NCBI RefSeq assembly: GCF_000189275.1
Contig: NZ_AEVT01000099.1
Coordinates: 1-64,000, forward strand
Source of the DNA: Vibrio sinaloensis DSM 21326
GTDB taxonomy: Bacteria > Pseudomonadota > Gammaproteobacteria > Enterobacterales > Vibrionaceae
Reading direction: 5' to 3'
Length of the DNA stretch: 64,000 bases
How positions within the stretch are numbered: the stretch's first letter is position 1; each line of letters starts with the position of its first letter. Under the pieces are notes generated by a model that made no database searches, was not told where the DNA came from, and saw only the letters and a list, made by a program, of their open reading frames with translations. This document shows, piece by piece, positions 42,480 to 51,378 of the stretch. The position numbers and the translations under genes are program-made.

Positions 42480-43358
42480 ATGAAAAAATTAGCGACATTT
42501 ATCTCTGCTGCACTTCTTACCTCGACCGTTTCTGTTTCAGCACAGGCGCAGGACACGATGGCAATCGTACTGTCTACGTTGAACAACCCATTTTTCGTCA
42601 CGATGAAAGATGGTGCGGAAGCTAAGGCGAAAGAACTGGGCTACGACTTGATTGTTCTCGATTCACAGAATGACCCAAGCAAAGAGTTGTCGAATGTGGA
42701 AGATCTAACTATTCGTGGCGTGAAAGCGATTTTGATTAACCCAACAGACTCAGATGCCGTATCTAACGCGATTCGCATGGCTAACCGCTCAAACATCCCT
42801 GTATTGACGCTAGACCGCGGTGCGAGCCGTGGTGAAGTCGTTAGCCACATCGCTTCTGACAACGTGGTTGGTGGTGAAATGGCGGGCCACTACATCATGG
42901 AGAAAGTTGGCGAAAAAGCGAAAGTTATCCAGCTTGAGGGTATTGCCGGTACGTCTGCTGCGCGTGAACGTGGTGAAGGTTTCATGAATGCGGTTAAAGG
43001 CAGTGAAATGGAATTGCTTGCAAGCCAGCCCGCCGATTTCGACCGTACTAAAGGTCTTAACGTAATGGAGAACTTGCTGGCTGCTAACCCTGATGTCCAA
43101 GCGGTATTTGCGCAGAACGATGAGATGGCACTTGGTGCTCTGCGCGCGGTGCAGGCATCCGGCAAAGACGTAATGATCGTTGGTTTTGATGGTACTGACG
43201 ATGGTATCGCTGCTGTGAACCGTGGCAAATTAGCTGCAACGGTAGCGCAACAACCAGATCTGATCGGTTCTTTAGGTATCGAGACGGCGGACAAAGTACT
43301 GAAAGGTGGTTCAGTTGAGCAGTACATCCCAGTACCGCTAAAAGTGATCGCTAAGTAA
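42480..43358 (+). CDS. rbsB: Ribose ABC transporter periplasmic binding protein
   Basis: RbsB binds ribose in the periplasm and delivers it to RbsAC. The 292-residue protein has a signal peptide (MKKLATFISAALLTSTVSVSAQA) and opens with DTMAIVLSTLNNPFFVTMKDG. Ligand-contact segments of the family are seen: LDSQNDPSKE, LDRGASRGEVVSHIASDN and FAQNDEMALGA. The gene is flanked by hairpins on both sides, which fits differential expression of the binding protein. Confidence 0.97.
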   Translation: MKKLATFISAALLTSTVSVSAQAQDTMAIVLSTLNNPFFVTMKDGAEAKAKELGYDLIVLDSQNDPSKELSNVEDLTIRGVKAILINPTDSDAVSNAIRMANRSNIPVLTLDRGASRGEVVSHIASDNVVGGEMAGHYIMEKVGEKAKVIQLEGIAGTSAARERGEGFMNAVKGSEMELLASQPADFDRTKGLNVMENLLAANPDVQAVFAQNDEMALGALRAVQASGKDVMIVGFDGTDDGIAAVNRGKLAATVAQQPDLIGSLGIETADKVLKGGSVEQYIPVPLKVIAK

Positions 43359-43365
43359 TCCTTTT

Positions 43366-43407
43366 GCCTTCCTCTTCCTTGTTATCTGTCGTTTGGGAGA
43401 GGAGGGC
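43366..43407 (+). repeat. Hairpin between rbsB and rbsK
   Basis: GCCTTCCTCTTCC can pair with GGGAGAGGAGGGC over 13 positions (two or three wobbles) around a 16-base loop, eight bases after rbsB. A T run at 43421-43426 is displaced by 13 bases, so it is more likely an mRNA-protecting structure or partial terminator than a full stop. Confidence 0.55.
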
Positions 43408-43502
43408 ACATAAGCTTGCGTTTTTTCGCCACTTTGTTGAGAGAGCGCAAACTTATTACCCTGTTCAAAAAATAAAGGCTCTAGAGAGCCGAGGATAACC
43501 GT

Positions 43503-44426
43503 ATGAATAAGTTAGTGGTTTTAGGTAGTGTTAACGCTGACCATGTTCTTCAAGTGCCTTCTTTTCCTCGTCCTGGCGAGACACTTCACGGTCGCAACTA
43601 TCAAGTTATTCCTGGCGGCAAAGGTGCAAACCAAGCGGTTGCCGCCGCGCGACTCAATGCAGACACAGGCTTTATTGCTTGTGTCGGCGATGATGCTTTT
43701 GGCATCAATATCCGTGAAAACTTCAAGCTTGATAACATCGATATCGCCGGTGTGAAGATGCAGCCTAATTGCCCAACGGGTATCGCTATGATTCAGGTCG
43801 CGGATAGTGGAGAAAACAGCATCTGCATTTCCGCAGAAGCAAACGCGAAACTGACCGCTGATGCCATTGAATCGGATCTGGAAAGAATTCGCCAAGCTAA
43901 ATATTTGTTGATGCAACTAGAAACCCCTATGTGTGGCATAGAGAAGGCCGCTCAAGTCGCGAAAGAAGCGAAAACTAATGTTATTTTAAACCCTGCGCCT
44001 GCACGTGAGCTTCCCGATTCACTGCTGGCGTGTGTTGATGTGATTACGCCAAATGAAACCGAAGCTGAGTTACTAACTGGCATTGTGGTTTCGGATAACG
44101 AGAGCGCTCAGGAAGCGGCTAATGTTCTGCATCGAAAAGGCATCGAAATTGTAATGATCACTCTTGGTGCGAAAGGGGTTTGGCTAAGTCAAAACGGACG
44201 CGGAGAGCTGATTGAAGGCTTCAAAGTTGACGCAACCGACACGACCGCCGCAGGCGATACATTTAATGGGGCATTGGTCACTGGTTTATTAGAAGATTTA
44301 CCTCTAGAATCAGCCATCAAGTTTGCTCATGCTGCTGCAGCTATCTCCGTAACACGATTTGGCGCGCAAACCTCTATCCCAACTCGAGAAGAAGTGGATG
44401 CGTTTTTGGCAGAGCGTTGTAACTAA
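43503..44426 (+). CDS. rbsK: Ribokinase
   Basis: RbsK phosphorylates ribose to ribose 5-phosphate with ATP. The 307-residue PfkB-family protein shows MNKLVVLGSVNADHVL, the substrate motif IPGGKGANQAVAAARL and the anion-hole and catalytic Asp motif TTAAGDTFNGALV. It is separated from rbsB by 144 bases with a hairpin and from rbsR by 27 bases. Confidence 0.97.
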   Translation: MNKLVVLGSVNADHVLQVPSFPRPGETLHGRNYQVIPGGKGANQAVAAARLNADTGFIACVGDDAFGINIRENFKLDNIDIAGVKMQPNCPTGIAMIQVADSGENSICISAEANAKLTADAIESDLERIRQAKYLLMQLETPMCGIEKAAQVAKEAKTNVILNPAPARELPDSLLACVDVITPNETEAELLTGIVVSDNESAQEAANVLHRKGIEIVMITLGAKGVWLSQNGRGELIEGFKVDATDTTAAGDTFNGALVTGLLEDLPLESAIKFAHAAAAISVTRFGAQTSIPTREEVDAFLAERCN

Positions 44427-44453
44427 GGTTTAGCCGCATAGGGAGATTATTGC

Positions 44454-45461
44454 ATGGCTACTATGAAAGATATTGCCAAACTAGCGGGCGTTTCCACCTC
44501 AACCGTTAGCCATGTGATCAATAAATCGCGCTTTGTGAGTGAAGAAATCTCAGAGCGCGTCAATAAAGCCGCTCAAGAACTCAATTACACCCCTTCCGCG
44601 CTCGCGCGCAGTCTCAAAGTCAATCGAACCAAAACCATTGGCATGCTGGTGACCACGTCAACCAACCCTTTTTTTGGGGAAGTGGTAAAAGGCGTAGAGC
44701 GTAGCTGCTATCAGCAAGGGTATAGCTTAATTCTGTGCAATACAGAGGGCGATAACCAACGCATGCGCGAATCCATCATCACTTTGCTGCAAAAGCGCGT
44801 TGACGGCTTGATACTGATGTGCTCATCGTTAGAAGGTGAGCGCATTGATGTATTCGATAAGTACCCTGATATTCCCGTCGTTGTCATGGACTGGGGGCCA
44901 ATGCTGTTTACTAGCGATAAGATTCAGGATAACTCGCTGCGTGGCGGTTATATGGCTGCTAAACATCTCATTGAAGCCGGCCATAAGCACATTGGTTGTA
45001 TTACCGGGCCGTTAGTCAAACACCAGGCGCAGATGCGTTATGAAGGCTATAAGCGCGCGCTTAACGAATCCAACTTAGAGTTCAACGCCAACTGGATTAT
45101 CGAAGCGGACTTTGAGTGTGAAGGTGGGTACAGTGCGTTCAATGCAATGTTTGATAAAGGCCCACTGCCCACTGCTCTGTTTGTCAGCAATGATATGATG
45201 GCAATGGGGGTAATCAACGCCGCCAACGAAAAGGGCATTAAGATTCCAGAGCAGTTATCGATTATCGGCTACGATGATATTCAAATCTCTAAATTTATGA
45301 CCCCTGCGCTTACCACCATTCACCAGCCTAAATATCGTTTAGGTAAAGCCGCGGTTGAAGCTTTATTGAATAAACTTGATGGTGGTCAAACCGATTCGCA
45401 AGTGGTTCAACTAGAGCCGACACTTATCGAGCGTAATACCGTAGTGGCTCCTCAGTCTTAA
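44454..45461 (+). CDS. rbsR: Ribose operon repressor (LacI family)
   Basis: RbsR represses the operon in the absence of ribose. The 335-residue protein starts with a LacI helix-turn-helix and hinge (MATMKDIAKLAGVSTSTVSH, then ALARSLKVNRTKTIGML). The periplasmic-binding-like core follows, with DGLILMCSS and SIIGYDDIQISKFMTPALTT. AGGGAG precedes the ATG. The perfect palindrome ahead of rbsD is its expected site. Confidence 0.95.
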   Translation: MATMKDIAKLAGVSTSTVSHVINKSRFVSEEISERVNKAAQELNYTPSALARSLKVNRTKTIGMLVTTSTNPFFGEVVKGVERSCYQQGYSLILCNTEGDNQRMRESIITLLQKRVDGLILMCSSLEGERIDVFDKYPDIPVVVMDWGPMLFTSDKIQDNSLRGGYMAAKHLIEAGHKHIGCITGPLVKHQAQMRYEGYKRALNESNLEFNANWIIEADFECEGGYSAFNAMFDKGPLPTALFVSNDMMAMGVINAANEKGIKIPEQLSIIGYDDIQISKFMTPALTTIHQPKYRLGKAAVEALLNKLDGGQTDSQVVQLEPTLIERNTVVAPQS

Positions 45462-45610
45462 GCATTGAGTGATCGAACAAAATCGTTCTAACACGAGTGT
45501 TCTTTTTGATGCCGCTGTTAGTTAGAGATAACTAATGTATTAGCGAGAAAGATTGCTATCCATGTGCTAAACCTAACTTAGATACTACGAAAGTTGAGGC
45601 TAGCTCACGC

Positions 45611-47158
45611 ATGGATTTTTTTGCCGACCAACGAGGAGAAGGGAACGCTGCCACTGACTCCAGTGAAACAGAGCAATCTCTTCAGGCGCCATGGAAGGTG
45701 TTGTTGGTCGATGATGATAAACAGATGCATCAGATCACGCGACTGGCATTAAACGGTTTTGAATTTGATGGTAAAAAACTTGAGCTGATCTCTGCTTACT
45801 CAGGTGAAGAAGCCCAGGGGATTTGTGCGTCTCATAGCGATATCGCCTTAGCGCTCATTGATGTGGTGATGGAGTCAGATCATGCCGGGCTCAAATTAGT
45901 TCAGTTCATTCGCGAAGAGCTCGATAACTCACTGATTCGCTTAGTGCTGCGGACAGGACAAGCGGGTCAAGCCCCTGAAGATACCGTTATTCGTGAGTAT
46001 GAAATCGACGATTATAAAGAGAAGACCGATCTCACGACGCAAAAACTCAAAACCTTGCTCTACTCTATGCTGCGTTCATATCGCGACTTAAAGCTAATTG
46101 CAGCGCAAAAAAACGGCTTGGCCAAAGTGATCGAATCGTCTGCTAAGGTACAAAACACCTCAACGCTACAAGATTACGCCAGCTCGGTACTGGAGCAACT
46201 GACGTCTTTGCTCCAGTTGGAAGAGTCTGCTTTTTACTGCGTGGTTAAGCCACAACCTCATGGTGAAGAAACGCGTGCATTGACGCTGGCGGCTTCAGGG
46301 GATTACATCAACTGTTATCAAGGATGTGCATTAGATAAATTGCCACCGAAAGTTGCGAATCGCTGCAAGGAAGCCTTGGAGAGTCGTTCGTCGAAAAACT
46401 TCGGCGACGCCTTTGCGTTATTCGCCCGCGATCAGCAAGGTGTCGACAGCATTCTCTATGTTAACTACAGCAAACATTTGAATGATCTCGATATGCAGTT
46501 GCTTGAGATATACATGCATAACATCGGTCTCACCTTTGAAAACATTAGCCTGCTTCTTGATATTAAAGAAACCTCGAAAGAGTTGGTCTACAACCTTGCC
46601 AATGCCGTTGAAGCACGCAGTAAAGAGACAGGGGCTCATGTACAAAGAGTCGCGGTTATATGTGAAAAACTCGCTTTGCTGTATGGACTGCCCGACAGTG
46701 AAGTGATGATGATTAAGCTTGCGGCTCCATTACACGACGTTGGTAAAGTGGCGGTGCCAGATTCGATTTTGCATAAACCGGATAAGCTGACCGATGATGA
46801 ATGGCGTGAGATGCAGCGCCATGTCGATTATGGTGTAGACATATTGAGTCGTTCCAAACGACGCTTGATATTAATTGCCAAAGAAATCGCGGGTCATCAT
46901 CACGAAAAATGGGATGGCAGCGGCTACCCAGCGGGCTTGAAGGGAGAGCAAATTCCTTTATCTGGACGCATTGCCGCCTTAGCCGATGTGTTTGATGCAT
47001 TAGGCTCGAAGCGCTGTTACAAAGAGCCGTGGAGTGACGAAGATATTCGCCAGGAGATCATTAGCCAACGAGGAGCTCACTTCGAGCCCCTACTGGTCGA
47101 CTTGATGCTCCAGCATTGGCAAGAGTTTCTTGATATTCGCAATGCGCTGCCTGACTAA
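45611..47158 (+). CDS. Response regulator with DUF3369 and HD-GYP domain (c-di-GMP phosphodiesterase)
   Basis: The 515-residue protein has a receiver domain (about 28-155) with phosphoacceptor Asp84 in ALIDVV. A DUF3369 sensory domain follows (about 170-315), and then an HD-GYP domain (about 325-505). The metal site is intact, with His375-Asp376 in LHDVGKVAVPD and HHEKWDGSGYPAGL holding Gly438-Tyr439-Pro440. It should hydrolyse cyclic di-GMP when phosphorylated. The converging histidine kinase gene ends three bases away and is the likely partner. An N-terminal tail of about 27 acidic residues precedes the receiver. Confidence 0.93.
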   Translation: MDFFADQRGEGNAATDSSETEQSLQAPWKVLLVDDDKQMHQITRLALNGFEFDGKKLELISAYSGEEAQGICASHSDIALALIDVVMESDHAGLKLVQFIREELDNSLIRLVLRTGQAGQAPEDTVIREYEIDDYKEKTDLTTQKLKTLLYSMLRSYRDLKLIAAQKNGLAKVIESSAKVQNTSTLQDYASSVLEQLTSLLQLEESAFYCVVKPQPHGEETRALTLAASGDYINCYQGCALDKLPPKVANRCKEALESRSSKNFGDAFALFARDQQGVDSILYVNYSKHLNDLDMQLLEIYMHNIGLTFENISLLLDIKETSKELVYNLANAVEARSKETGAHVQRVAVICEKLALLYGLPDSEVMMIKLAAPLHDVGKVAVPDSILHKPDKLTDDEWREMQRHVDYGVDILSRSKRRLILIAKEIAGHHHEKWDGSGYPAGLKGEQIPLSGRIAALADVFDALGSKRCYKEPWSDEDIRQEIISQRGAHFEPLLVDLMLQHWQEFLDIRNALPD

Positions 47159-47161
47159 CGG

Positions 47162-49120
47162 CTATATATGAAAGTCGTGATTGTGTTCGGGGGTGGCATC
47201 ACTTGGTAATTCCTTGGGTAGAGTAATGCGGTAGTAAACGCCTTCATTTGGCTCGGAATCAAACGTGAGTTGGCCTTTCAACTTTTGCGTGACCAGATTA
47301 AAAACCAAATTCAGGCCCAGCCCCGAGCCACCTTTTCCTCTCTTACTCGTAAAAAAGGGTTCAAAGATTTTGTGATGGAGAGATTTATCGACGCCACAGC
47401 CGTTATCTCGATATTCTAGCAATAAGCTATCGTCATTATCGCTCACTGAAATGTTGATACTCGGCTGAGGTTGATCAGTGAAAGCATGATTGACACTGTT
47501 GAGTATCAAGTTAGACACAACCTGAGTTAGCACACCCGGTAGGCTGTTCATATGCAAGGTTTGATCACCATTAAGTTGGGGAGTGACAGGTATTTTACGT
47601 GTTTCGGGGTGCAAGCTTGCCACTAGCGCATCAAGGACTTGCAAAACGTTAAACGCCGAGCGGCTCTCTGAAACTTGATCGACCGCGGTTTGTTTAAAGT
47701 CTCGAATCAGTTTCGCAGCGCGGTTTAGGTTACTTTCCAACATCTCGCTGCCTTCGGCAACGCGGCCCATGACGGTATCAAATTGGCTGCTGGTCAGCGT
47801 TTGATTGCTAAACGCTAGGTTGAGCTCCTGAGTGGCCTCTCGAATCACTGAGGTAGCCGTAACAGCGATACCTAAAGGCGTATTTACCTCATGCGCCACA
47901 CCGGCAACCAGCCCGCCGAGCGCGGCAAGCTTTTCTTGCTCTACCAACTGTTGCTGGGCTGATTGAAGTTGGTCCATGCTCTGCTTTAAATCGACAGTGC
48001 GCTCAGCTACGGTGCGTTCAAGATTCTGGTTGAGCTCTTCGAGTTCTATCTGGGTTTGCTTCAGTTCGGTGATGTTGATGGCTGTGCCGCGAAAACCTAA
48101 GAACTTGTCATCTTTAAAGTGGGCTTTAGCCTGAAACATCAGGTAGTAAGTGATGCAGTTCATGGTGATTTGCTCTTCACATCTTGCAAAGTCAGAGCGG
48201 CGCTGTAAGTGTTGTTTAAGCTGGTAGCACTCAGCAAGACCAGCCACATCGCGTAGCAGGGGTTTGCTATTGTCCTCAATGGATAACGCGGTCTTCATGG
48301 TTTCTGAGCAATAAAGCAGGTAGCCATTCTCATCGGTTTCCCATAACCAATCAGATGAGACCAAAGCAAAATCGTTAAGGCGTAATTGCTCTTGGCGAAT
48401 CGTTTGGTACAAGGTAGACACATTCGCGGTGATTTTATTGGTTTCATCTCCTAGCCAGTCCAGCTCATCTTCCTTCTCGGCTACCCAATAATTGTGTTCA
48501 AGCTCCAGTGCCTCTGCTGGGTGGCGAGGGTTGTAGCTGCGTAGGTACTTGGCAATGGCAAAAATCCTTCGGTTGATGCTGCGATGGAAAACCATGAGTA
48601 CAATTGCGCACACCACCAAAGTGCGAAACATATTCAGGAGCAGGGTATAAACGAACTGGCGAATCAAGTAGTCATACACTTCTTGGGCATTAGATTCGAC
48701 ATAGATCTGACCAATTTCTTCACTTGAGTTGGTTTGCGGATCTAAGTGCAACAAGGGATACTGTGAGACGACCACACTTTGAGTGACTGGTGTACCTGCT
48801 TCAAACTTATAGTCGTCAGAATCGACCCGAAGATAGGCTATCTTGGGAAGGTTAACCAGCCCATCTAGCCTTTGCTGCAATGACACGAGATCAAATGACC
48901 AGAGCGAAGCGGCCACAAGCGGAGCATGCACACTTTTAATTTCGAGTTGTCTTTGGTCAATAGAGTTGAACTGCTCTTTATAGTCCCATGAAAGCTGAAC
49001 CAGCGTGGTGAAAAGCGTCACTGTTCCGCTGAGTAAAATCATGATCAAGATGATCCTTCGGCCAATGCGGCTAAAAAATGGATTATTGATGCTCTCTTCA
49101 AACTGTTTGGTTCGGCTCAT
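47162..49120 (-). CDS. Membrane sensor histidine kinase with PAS domain
   Basis: The 652-residue kinase has two membrane helices (about 22-44 and 160-180) bordering a periplasmic domain of about 115 residues. A cytoplasmic HAMP-like linker and a PAS domain (about 250-350) are followed by a coiled coil (about 352-398). The HisKA domain has the phosphorylated His410 in GVAHEVNTPLG. The HATPase domain has LILNSVNHAF (N box), DNGCGVD (G1) and GKGGSGLGLNLV (G2). It is tail-to-tail with the HD-GYP response regulator and divergent from a periplasmic binding protein gene, so the three probably form one signalling pathway. Confidence 0.93.
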   Translation of the reverse strand: MSRTKQFEESINNPFFSRIGRRIILIMILLSGTVTLFTTLVQLSWDYKEQFNSIDQRQLEIKSVHAPLVAASLWSFDLVSLQQRLDGLVNLPKIAYLRVDSDDYKFEAGTPVTQSVVVSQYPLLHLDPQTNSSEEIGQIYVESNAQEVYDYLIRQFVYTLLLNMFRTLVVCAIVLMVFHRSINRRIFAIAKYLRSYNPRHPAEALELEHNYWVAEKEDELDWLGDETNKITANVSTLYQTIRQEQLRLNDFALVSSDWLWETDENGYLLYCSETMKTALSIEDNSKPLLRDVAGLAECYQLKQHLQRRSDFARCEEQITMNCITYYLMFQAKAHFKDDKFLGFRGTAINITELKQTQIELEELNQNLERTVAERTVDLKQSMDQLQSAQQQLVEQEKLAALGGLVAGVAHEVNTPLGIAVTATSVIREATQELNLAFSNQTLTSSQFDTVMGRVAEGSEMLESNLNRAAKLIRDFKQTAVDQVSESRSAFNVLQVLDALVASLHPETRKIPVTPQLNGDQTLHMNSLPGVLTQVVSNLILNSVNHAFTDQPQPSINISVSDNDDSLLLEYRDNGCGVDKSLHHKIFEPFFTSKRGKGGSGLGLNLVFNLVTQKLKGQLTFDSEPNEGVYYRITLPKELPSDATPEHNHDFHI

Positions 49121-49245
49121 ACTTTAGGTCTAACAGTGTGTTTTAGCTTGAGTATAGTTGGCGGCCGGCTCAATTGCGTTCATAGACTGGGTAATTGAGG
49201 GGATGCTGACTAAACTGAGGGTATGAGATTTTTTAGGAGCACATC

Positions 49246-50211
49246 ATGCGATGGCTTATAGTACTTTGTTTGCTTTCTTTGCCTGTTGAAGCGACAAAAG
49301 TCTTGCTGATAGAAAGCTACCATTCTGAGTTCGAGTGGGATCGCAGCTATCTTGAGGGGCTGACCGAGACCCTGCAGCCGGGTGTAGAGCTTGAAACCTT
49401 CCAAATGAATACCAAGCGAATCCCGCCAACGGAATACCCCAAAATGGCAGAGCTTGCGTTTCTTAAGTATTTGGAGTTTAAACCAGAGATTGTCATCCTC
49501 GGAGATGATAATGCGCTTAAGTACATGTGGCCAAAAATCTACGAAGATCCGATCTCCGTGGTGTTCCTTGGTGTGAATGCCAACCCTCGTAAGGTCATGA
49601 TGCGTTATCGAGGGCGGGCGCAGATCACCGGTGTGTTAGAGAGACCGTTATTTGTGAAAACCTTAGGAGAACTCAAACGCTTTCTTCCCAATAACCCGCT
49701 TAAAGTGAGAATTATGTTTGATTCTGGCGCAACGTCTGATATCGCCAGGCGACATATAGAGCGACAATACAACTTGATACGCAGTAACCTAGGTGTGGAA
49801 GTTGAGATAGTGGCGGCAAGTACACGTGAGCAGTGGCGTAAACATATTTTGTCTGCCCCGCAAGAAGGTGTGTCAGCAGTGATTGTTGGTTTATATCAAA
49901 CCTTGATTGATGCTAAAGGAAATAGCGTTCCTGCCGATGAAATTATTACGTGGACCAATCAACATTCATCGCTGCCCGTTTTTGCCTTTTGGGATTTTGC
50001 TGTCGATAAGCAGAAAGCTGCTGGTGGTGTCGTGTTGTTCGGAAAAAGCCAGGGAGTGGCGGCAGGCTCTTTGGTCAATAAAATTATTGATGGTGAATCG
50101 GCTAAGAACATCCCTATTATTATAGGTAATCAAGGCAACGCCATCTATTCGAAAGCTGCTATGGAAAAGTGGGGGCTGGTTCCTCCAAGTCATTGGCATC
50201 CCATTGATTGA
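49246..50211 (+). CDS. Periplasmic binding protein of ABC-substrate-binding type, likely sensor partner
   Basis: The 321-residue protein has a short signal peptide (MRWLIVLCLLSLPVEA) and a two-lobe binding fold like the ABC_sub_bind family. Marks include TKVLLIESYHSEFEWDRSY, the segment KPEIVILGDDNALKY and VVFLGVNANPRKV. A hinge comes near residue 150. No ABC permease or ATPase gene is adjacent. It starts 125 bases from the divergent histidine kinase gene, so it probably senses a ligand for that kinase and is not a transport component. The ligand is unknown. GGAG precedes the ATG. Confidence 0.85.
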   Translation: MRWLIVLCLLSLPVEATKVLLIESYHSEFEWDRSYLEGLTETLQPGVELETFQMNTKRIPPTEYPKMAELAFLKYLEFKPEIVILGDDNALKYMWPKIYEDPISVVFLGVNANPRKVMMRYRGRAQITGVLERPLFVKTLGELKRFLPNNPLKVRIMFDSGATSDIARRHIERQYNLIRSNLGVEVEIVAASTREQWRKHILSAPQEGVSAVIVGLYQTLIDAKGNSVPADEIITWTNQHSSLPVFAFWDFAVDKQKAAGGVVLFGKSQGVAAGSLVNKIIDGESAKNIPIIIGNQGNAIYSKAAMEKWGLVPPSHWHPID

Positions 50212-50327
50212 TCGAATGTAGTGTCAATCACAACCTGCACAGAGGGATGCAAATCAATTTTACAAATGACTCAATAGCAGTTAAAAAGGGGCATACCCCT
50301 AAAGTTTAATGTAGGCATAAAGAAAAT

Positions 50328-51311
50328 ATGAGTGTATCCAGTAGTACGATACTCACGGAAAGTGGTACTAACGAGTTAGAGATCATCGAGTTTCATCTGG
50401 TCAAAGAGATGCCTGATGGCTCGAAGAAAACCTGTTACTACGGTATTAACGTCGCGAAAGTTCGTGAAGTGATTCAGGTTCCGGAAACGACCGATTATCC
50501 AAATGCTCAGCCACATATGATTGGGGTGTTTTCATCACGCGATATTTTAACGCCGCTGGTGGATCTCGCTGGGTGGTTGGGGGTTAAGACTAGCAAAGAC
50601 TTAGCTCGTAAGTTTGTTATCGTCACGGACTTTAACAACATGACCAACGGCTTCTTGATTGACTCTATCAGCCGTATTCACCGCATTTCTTGGAATGATG
50701 TTGAGTCACCAAGCCAGTTCCTAGAGGCGGGTGAACAAGATTGTGTGGTTGCCGTGGTGCGCAAAGATGGCAATCTGATCATGATTTTGGACTTTGAGAA
50801 GATCATTGCCGATATCAACCCTGAGCTCAGCATGGAAAAATACGATGTTACCGCTGACCGCAGTGTTGATCTGAACCAGCGTATGGTGACCAAACGTAAT
50901 GCGAAAACTGTTATGGTGGTCGATGACTCTGCGTTTATTCGCTCGTTGATTCAAGACACATTAAGTTCTGCTGGCTATAACATTATCGCCTGTAAAGACG
51001 GCGGTGAAGCGCACGAGAAACTCGTCAGCTTGATTGAAGTGGCGAAAGAAGAAGGTTTGCCTGTCAGTGAATTGATTGACGCTGTCGTGACTGACGTTGA
51101 AATGCCCCGTATGGACGGTATGCACTTAGTGAAGCGTCTACGTGATACTGAAGCTTATGCGACGATGCCGATCGTAATGTTCTCGTCGTTGATGAGTGAA
51201 GACAACCGAGCTAAAGCGTTGGCTTTAGGCGCGAATGACACCATTACTAAACCAGAGATTGGTCGTATGGTTGCCATGATGGACAAGTATATTTTTGGCA
51301 AGTCTGAATAA
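50328..51311 (+). CDS. cheV: Chemotaxis coupling/adaptation protein CheV
   Basis: CheV combines a CheW-like coupling domain (about residues 15-175) with a receiver domain (about 195-325). The coupling domain includes YYGINVAKVREVI and MIGVFSSRDILTPLVDLAGW. The receiver has VMVVDDSAFIRS and the phosphoacceptor Asp in DAVVTDVEMPRMDG. It links receptors to CheA and can be phosphorylated. It is a single gene. Vibrios often carry several cheV copies. The ribosome site is weak. Confidence 0.95.
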   Translation: MSVSSSTILTESGTNELEIIEFHLVKEMPDGSKKTCYYGINVAKVREVIQVPETTDYPNAQPHMIGVFSSRDILTPLVDLAGWLGVKTSKDLARKFVIVTDFNNMTNGFLIDSISRIHRISWNDVESPSQFLEAGEQDCVVAVVRKDGNLIMILDFEKIIADINPELSMEKYDVTADRSVDLNQRMVTKRNAKTVMVVDDSAFIRSLIQDTLSSAGYNIIACKDGGEAHEKLVSLIEVAKEEGLPVSELIDAVVTDVEMPRMDGMHLVKRLRDTEAYATMPIVMFSSLMSEDNRAKALALGANDTITKPEIGRMVAMMDKYIFGKSE

Positions 51312-51330
51312 CGCTTTACTTTGAAGCACA

Positions 51331-51359
51331 AAAAAGGGTACGCATTGCGTACCCTTTTT
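51331..51359. terminator. Bidirectional terminator between cheV and deaD
   Basis: The stem AAAAAGGGTACGC and its complement encloses the loop ATT. Flanking A and T runs allow it to act for both converging genes. Confidence 0.9.
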
Positions 51360-51378
51360 CATAACTGTTTATCGCAGA

